Below, piece by piece: positions 7,811 through 11,364 of a stretch of DNA of 11,364 bases (within the stretch, counting starts at the first letter, position 1; each line of letters starts with the position of its first letter). A program made the position numbers and the translations under genes. The stretch is from Candidatus Sulfopaludibacter sp. SbA3. GTDB lineage: Bacteria; Acidobacteriota; Terriglobia; Bryobacterales; Bryobacteraceae. The stretch covers positions 1 through 11,364 of the forward strand of contig CAMDKT010000127.1 of NCBI GenBank assembly GCA_945900935.1, written 5' to 3'. The notes below the pieces were generated by a model that saw only the letters and a program-made list of their open reading frames with translations, had not been told where the DNA came from and did no database searches.

Positions 7811-8190
7811 TCCTGAATGGCGCGAAGGCCGATTTCGTCCGTCGCCCCGATTAACTTCCCGCCCTTAATGCCGCCGCCGGCCATCCAGATGCTAAAGCCG
7901 TATGGATTATGGTCGCGCCCGAAGTTGCCGCCGCCGCCGTTGGCATTGCCGTCCGATGCCGGCGTCCTTCCGAACTCACCGCCCCAGATCACCAGCGTCT
8001 CGTCGAGCAGTCCGGCGACGCCCTTATCCGTTTTGGCGGCTTGCTTCTCGTGGTTCTTTTCGCAGCTTTCATGGCCGTCCCAATCGCCTTCGGCGCGGCG
8101 GACTCCTTACTCGGCTCGCTGAGCTCCGGCACGGCCATCTGCATTTTGAAAGCCAGTTCATACGCCTTTAGGAGATTGTCCAAGCCGCGG
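7772..8190 (-). pseudogene. Decayed partial copy of the neighbouring DUF1501 gene
   Basis: This is a minus-strand remnant copying about the last half of the DUF1501 gene at 8706-10097. Recognisable blocks in order are LDNLLKAYELAFKMQ, MAVPELSEPSKESAA, then in another frame GDWDGH and KTDKGVAGLLDETLVIWGGE, FGRTPASDG, FGRDHNPYGFSIWMAGGG, and KLIGATDEIGLRAIQDP. A 208-base stretch (7803-8010) aligns without gaps to 8846-9053 with about 10 differences by hand count. Relative to the full gene it lacks several segments: 71 bases (8783-8853 or equivalent), 27 bases (9054-9080), 124 bases (about 9163-9286), and about 60 bases near 9363-9423. The 71- and 124-base losses break the frame, and the 5' half and true C-terminus are missing, so no product is expected. 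Its upstream end abuts the hicA stop. Confidence 0.85.
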
Positions 8191-8197
8191 GCGCAGG

Positions 8198-8428
8198 TTA
8201 GCTTCGTAGAAAATCGTCCGGGTCAATCGCTGCTTGTTTCAGGATGGCTCGAAGAGTTCCTTCCGGCATGTCTCCGGGATGATTCGGTACGGTCGTGTAG
8301 CGTTTGCTTCCAGGGTTGAACCAGATTTCGTGGCTTCCAGCAGCCTGGCGGTCAAATCCGAACCCGTTGGCCCGCAGCCTTCGAACGATCTCTCTGTACC
8401 GGAATCCCGCCAGACGACCCCTTTTCAG
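8198..8428 (-). CDS. hicA: HicA-family mRNA interferase toxin with CTG as only possible start
   Basis: This 76-codon frame on the minus strand was found by manual translation. It reads KRGRLAGFRYREIVRRLRAN, then GFGFDRQAAGSHEIWFNPGS, then KRYTTVPNHPGDMPEGTLRA, and ends ILKQAAIDPDDFLRS with TAA at 8198-8200. This is a full-length HicA: a dsRBD-like fold with the catalytic His of GSHEIW at residue 33 and the conserved NHPGDMPEGTLRAI block. HicA toxins cleave mRNA. Between an in-frame stop at 8486-8488 and the conserved body there is no ATG, GTG or TTG. The candidates are CTG at 8426-8428, which overlaps the hicB stop as CTGA, or CTG 15 bases further in. The overlap mimics the ATGA coupling common in this family, so a mutated or very weak start is likely. 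The toxin may be silent or made at a low level. Confidence 0.75.
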   Translation of the reverse strand: MKRGRLAGFRYREIVRRLRANGFGFDRQAAGSHEIWFNPGSKRYTTVPNHPGDMPEGTLRAILKQAAIDPDDFLRS

Positions 8429-8655
8429 GCGGCGACGACGATGGTGTAGTCTCGCCGCTCCGCTGTGGACGGAAGATTGGGAGCTTCATTCCGTTCGAGC
8501 CGGGCGTCGATCAGTTTGCGCGCAACATCGCGGGCAATCTCCAGAGCTTCCGCGACGGTTCGGCCCTGCGCGATGAGTCCGGGGAGTTCGTCGGAGGTCG
8601 CGAGAAAGTAACCCTCGGGCAGCTCTTCGATCTGTATCCTTAGCGCCAACTCCAT
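8425..8655 (-). CDS. hicB: HicB-family antitoxin
   Basis: This is a 76-residue HicB-like antitoxin. The family core is clear: EELPEGYFLATSDELPGLIA, followed by QGRTVAEALEIARDVARKLI. This partial RNase-H-like fold binds and blocks HicA. It is a short form without a separate C-terminal HTH or ribbon-helix-helix domain, so DNA binding by this protein is uncertain. The start is ATG at 8655, 50 bases after the stop of the same-strand DUF1501 gene, with no strong ribosome site. A 7-base inverted repeat lies just upstream (8665-8686). The order is hicB then hicA, with the toxin frame overlapping the antitoxin stop. The module is flanked by the DUF1501 gene and its decayed copy. Confidence 0.88.
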   Translation of the reverse strand: MELALRIQIEELPEGYFLATSDELPGLIAQGRTVAEALEIARDVARKLIDARLERNEAPNLPSTAERRDYTIVVAA

Positions 8656-8664
8656 GGATTGATC

Positions 8665-8686
8665 GTACCAGCTGGCTATCTGGTAC
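8665..8686. promoter_or_regulatory. Candidate hicBA operator (inverted repeat)
   Basis: GTACCAG (8665-8671) and CTGGTAC (8680-8686) form perfect inverted arms around an 8-base spacer, with the left arm 9 bases before the hicB ATG. A weak -10 (TACGAT on the minus strand, 8662-8667) overlaps the left arm. The position suits autorepression by the antitoxin, but no protein binding is shown. Confidence 0.35.
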
Positions 8687-8705
8687 CGGCGGTATGCGCG
8701 GACTA

Positions 8706-10097
8706 TTACGCCCGGAGTTTGGCAACCAGCGACGTACTCCCATGCACATCGGTCAACCGGAAATCGCGCCCCTGGAACGGGAACGTCAACTTCTCGTGAT
8801 CAAGGCCGAGCAGCGCCAACACCGACGCGTGCAGGTCGTGAACATGAACGGGATCTTGAATGGCGCGAAGGCCGATTTCGTCCGTCGCCCCGATCACTTT
8901 CCCCCCCTTAATGCCGCCGCCGGCCATCCAGATGCTAAAGCCGTATGGGTTATGGTCGCGGCCGAAGTTGTCGCCGCCGCCGTTGGCATTGCCGTCGGAT
9001 GTCGGCGTCCTTCCGAACTCACCGCCCCAGATCACCAGCGTCTCGTCGAGCAGACCTCTTGCGGCCAGATCGGCCAGCAAACCGGCGACGCCTTTATCCG
9101 TTTTGGCGGCTTGCTTCTCGTGGTTCTTTTCGCAGCTTTTATGGCCGTCCCAATCGCCTTCGCCTGTGCTGGTACCCGACCACAACTGCACGAAGCGCAC
9201 GCCGCGTTCCACCAGACGGCGGGCCATCAGACAGCGCGTGCCAAACTCAACCGACGCCGCATTGTCCATGCCATACAAGGCCTTCGTCGCGGCGGATTCC
9301 TTGCTCAGGTCGCTGAGTTCCGGAACGGCCATCTGCATCTTGAACGCCAGTTCGTAGGCCTTGATGCGGGCGCTTAAATCGGTATCGTCATTGCGGGCTG
9401 CCTGGTGTTTTTCGTTGAACCATTTGAGGTTGTCGAGCATGTCGCGCTGGGTCTGCTCGGTAACGCCTTCGGCACGGTTGGCGTATAGAATCGGCGCTCC
9501 GGCACTCCGCAGGGTCGTCGCCTGGAACGTGGCCGGGAGGAAGCCGGAACTATAGACGGGCGGGCCGGATTTGATGCCGCCCTCGAGCATCACCACGAAT
9601 GAAGGGAGATCCTTGGCATCGGCGCCGAGGCCGTACACGACCCACGATCCGACGCTGGGACGCCCGAGGCGCGGCCAGCCATTGTTGAGCCAGTTCAACG
9701 CGGCGGTGTGCGTGAAGCCGTCGTGATGCATCGAACGAATGACGGCCAGTTTATTGGCGTGTTTGGCAAGGTTCGGGAAAAGATCCGAAATTTCGACATC
9801 GCCGTAGCGAGTAAATTTGCGACCGGAACCGAGGATCGGACGTTCCTTAAAAGTCGAAAATTGCAGGCGGACATTGCCAAAGCTGTCGGGCACCAGTTGC
9901 CCGTTCATTTTGTTCAACAGGGGCTTGGGATCGAAGGTGTCGAGATGGCTGGGACCGCCGTGCATGAAAAGGGAAATGACGCTCTTGGCGGTGCCGCCTT
10001 TGGCTTGATGGCCGGCGAGGATGGCGTTCGCGGCAAGGGTGCCGAATCCCATGCCGGAACGGGTCAGGAATTCGCGGCGGCTAAAATCAATCGACAT
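8706..10097 (-). CDS. DUF1501 family Tat-exported protein (alkaline-phosphatase-like fold)
   Basis: This is a 463-residue DUF1501 protein. DUF1501 is placed with the alkaline phosphatase/sulfatase superfamily, so a metal-dependent hydrolase is plausible, but no substrate is established. The N-terminus SRREFLTRSGMGFGTLA (residues 6-22) is a Tat signal of the SRRxFL type. Landmarks are FMHGGPSHLDTFDPKP (44-59), HDGFTHTAALNWLNNG (125-140), GRPSVGSWVVYGLG (145-158), WGGEFGRTP (357-365), GRDHNPYGFSIWMAGG (379-394) and HVHDLHASVLALLGLDHEKL (418-437). The His/Asp-rich motifs are probable metal ligands. Length is normal for the family. The ATG at 10097 overlaps the end of the upstream DUF1553 gene by 11 bases, so the two are translated from one message. 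Its 3' half exists as a decayed copy at 7772-8190. Confidence 0.92.
   Translation of the reverse strand: MSIDFSRREFLTRSGMGFGTLAANAILAGHQAKGGTAKSVISLFMHGGPSHLDTFDPKPLLNKMNGQLVPDSFGNVRLQFSTFKERPILGSGRKFTRYGDVEISDLFPNLAKHANKLAVIRSMHHDGFTHTAALNWLNNGWPRLGRPSVGSWVVYGLGADAKDLPSFVVMLEGGIKSGPPVYSSGFLPATFQATTLRSAGAPILYANRAEGVTEQTQRDMLDNLKWFNEKHQAARNDDTDLSARIKAYELAFKMQMAVPELSDLSKESAATKALYGMDNAASVEFGTRCLMARRLVERGVRFVQLWSGTSTGEGDWDGHKSCEKNHEKQAAKTDKGVAGLLADLAARGLLDETLVIWGGEFGRTPTSDGNANGGGDNFGRDHNPYGFSIWMAGGGIKGGKVIGATDEIGLRAIQDPVHVHDLHASVLALLGLDHEKLTFPFQGRDFRLTDVHGSTSLVAKLRA
8744..8782. repeat. 39-bp exact direct repeat, right copy (inside DUF1501 3' end)
   Basis: This is the same 39 bases as 7772-7810, here within the intact DUF1501 gene. 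The two copies lie in the same orientation 972 bases apart and flank hicBA, so recombination between them could remove the module. Confidence 0.9.
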
Positions 10098-11364
10098 AGA
10101 GAAACTCGTTCATGTTGAGAATTAGAAGACTTAGATCGGCCATCGTGTTGCGCTCCAGGAAGGCTTTCGCCCGGGCATTCTCCGCCGCGGTTGGCGGACG
10201 GCCGAGCGCGTTGCGCCACGCGCTTTCGATGGCACCGGGACCTTTGAAGCGCTCGGCAATTTTGGCGGCGTAGGCGCGAGTGAAATCACCGTTCATCATC
10301 GCCAGCGCCTGGGGCGCAACGGTCGACGATTCGCGGCGGGCGCAGCTCAGAATCGGGTCCGGAACGTCGAAGGTTTCGAGCATCGGCATCTTGAACGATC
10401 GTTTGACGTAGAGATAGACACTGCGGCGGGTGTGTTCCTTCGGGTCGAGCGTGATGGGCCAGAGTTCGGGCTCGCGGATGCCGAGAAATTCTTCCTTGCT
10501 CAATGGCAGAACGACGGGCGGGCCACCCATCTTATCGCTCAGTTGGCCAGACGTTGCGATAACGGCGTCGCGAATCTCTTCGGCTTCCAGGCGGCGGCGG
10601 TTCATGCGCCACAGATAAATGTTGGCCGCGTCCACACGGCTATTGGCGGCGTCTGGCAACGACGCGCGCTGATAGGCGTGGCTGGTCATGATCAGCCGGT
10701 GCAGGGCCTTGACGCTCCACCCTTTTTCGATGAACTCAGCAGCGAGCCAGTTGAGAAGTTCGGGGTGCGAAGGGGCGTCGCCCTGACGGCCGAAATCATT
10801 GGGCGTGCCGACGATGCCGCGCCCGAAGTGGCCCTGCCAAATGCGGTTCACCATGACGCGGGCGGGCAATGGATTCTTCGGAGAGGCGAGCCATTCGGCC
10901 AGCGCTTTCCGGCGCTGGGGGACGAAGGGGCCGTGCTCGGGCTCGTTGATCTCCGGGGCGTTGCCGAGTGCGGAGAGCGTGCCCGGCTTCACCTTTTCGC
11001 CCTTGTTGGTGAACTCGCCGCGGTCGAGGATGTGGGTGTCGGGAACGGGGTCCGTGTGGGCGAGGATGGTGGCGGTTTGGATGCGCGCCGGGGCCTTCAA
11101 ATAGGCCTCGCCGAGGTTGCGGAGTTCCGTTTGCCGCTCGTCGCGTTCGGAGGGCGTCATGGCGCGCGCGCCGCGGGCTTTGTCGACACGCTGGATGCGG
11201 GCTTTGATCTGATCCGCCTTTTCCTGGCGCGGTACAGATCGTGCGTAATCGAAGAGGCCGTAACGGCCGACGATGGGAATGTCGCGGTCCTCGCTGCCGG
11301 CAAAAAGGGCGGAAAAGCGGAAGTAATCGCGCTGCGGAATCGGATCGAATTTATGATCGTGGCA
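10087..11364 (-). CDS. DUF1549-DUF1553 heme-c-linked protein, C-terminal part (5' end outside window)
   Basis: The frame is open from the right edge (first codon TGC at 11362-11364) to TGA at 10087-10089, giving 425 residues of a longer protein. It begins CHDHKFDPIPQRDYFRFSAL, the end of DUF1549, where the family carries a C-x-x-CHDHKFDP heme-binding site; the first Cys lies outside the window. A variable linker follows, then DUF1553 from about residue 150 (RKALAEWLASPKNPLPARVM, NRIWQGHFGRGIVGTPNDFG, HPELLNWLAAEFIEKGWSVK, RRRLEAEEIRDAVIATSGQL, RESSTVAPQALAMMNGDF). An ATG lies at 11158-11160, but conserved sequence continues upstream of it, so it is not the start. Intact relatives are typically 700-1,100 residues with a signal peptide and cytochrome domain. 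It overlaps DUF1501, the usual operon partner. Confidence 0.9.
   Translation of the reverse strand, partial: CHDHKFDPIPQRDYFRFSALFAGSEDRDIPIVGRYGLFDYARSVPRQEKADQIKARIQRVDKARGARAMTPSERDERQTELRNLGEAYLKAPARIQTATILAHTDPVPDTHILDRGEFTNKGEKVKPGTLSALGNAPEINEPEHGPFVPQRRKALAEWLASPKNPLPARVMVNRIWQGHFGRGIVGTPNDFGRQGDAPSHPELLNWLAAEFIEKGWSVKALHRLIMTSHAYQRASLPDAANSRVDAANIYLWRMNRRRLEAEEIRDAVIATSGQLSDKMGGPPVVLPLSKEEFLGIREPELWPITLDPKEHTRRSVYLYVKRSFKMPMLETFDVPDPILSCARRESSTVAPQALAMMNGDFTRAYAAKIAERFKGPGAIESAWRNALGRPPTAAENARAKAFLERNTMADLSLLILNMNEFLYVD

Noticed and set aside
7750..8183. Two short minus-strand frames (7750-7992 and 7989-8183) as separate small genes
   Set aside because: They are two frames of one broken DUF1501 copy; their tails after the deletion joints are out-of-frame sequence.
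8694..9377. 227-residue plus-strand frame opposite DUF1501
   Set aside because: Shadow of the conserved DUF1501 motifs. A matching frame opposite the decayed copy exists only because the DNA is duplicated.
1..11364. CRISPR array, tRNA, rRNA, IS element or phage genes
   Set aside because: No regularly spaced repeats, no tRNA or rRNA-like stretch and no transposase or integrase motif were seen on either strand.

Overview
The window looks like a chromosomal segment from a high-GC acidobacterium of the Bryobacterales / Candidatus Solibacter type. This is an inference from three things: a very large TonB-dependent receptor with an N-terminal carboxypeptidase-regulatory-like domain, the heme-c-linked DUF1592/DUF1552 and DUF1549-DUF1553/DUF1501 gene pairs typical of Acidobacteriota and Planctomycetota, and several toxin-antitoxin genes. 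No rRNA, tRNA, CRISPR array or transposase gene was seen.

Layout, left to right. Positions 1-2856 (minus) hold a SusC/Oar-like TonB-dependent receptor, split by a +1 frameshift near 1681-1706 and running off the left edge. Positions 2955-3267 (plus) hold a degraded class I SAM-dependent methyltransferase. Positions 3271-6957 (minus) hold a two-gene operon: a secreted cytochrome-c-domain protein (DUF1587/1595/1592/1588/1585) followed by a DUF1552 protein with an RR-type N-terminus. Positions 7091-7713 (plus) hold an AbrB/MazE-like antitoxin and a Doc-family toxin with overlapping ends. Positions 7772-8190 (minus) hold a decayed partial copy of the DUF1501 gene. Positions 8198-8655 (minus) hold a hicBA module whose toxin has no ATG, GTG or TTG start. 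Positions 8706-11364 (minus) hold a DUF1501 gene overlapped by an upstream DUF1549-DUF1553 gene that continues past the right edge.

The two exported pairs (heme protein plus partner) are laid out alike and are probably parallel versions of one kind of extracytoplasmic machinery whose substrate is not known. The DUF1552 and DUF1501 partners share a similar order of motifs, which suggests a common fold. Between the pairs lies a gene-decay and toxin-antitoxin island of about 1.7 kb. There hicBA sits between a full DUF1501 gene and a partial direct copy of it, and several deletions in that copy end at short direct repeats. Base composition also changes across the island: the plus strand is strongly C-rich on the left and G-rich or neutral on the right, although the large genes on both sides are minus-strand. 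This hints that the two halves have different histories.

The most notable observations are the slippage-type decay of the DUF1501 copy, the CTG-only start of hicA, the methyltransferase remnant, the receptor frameshift and the skew switch.
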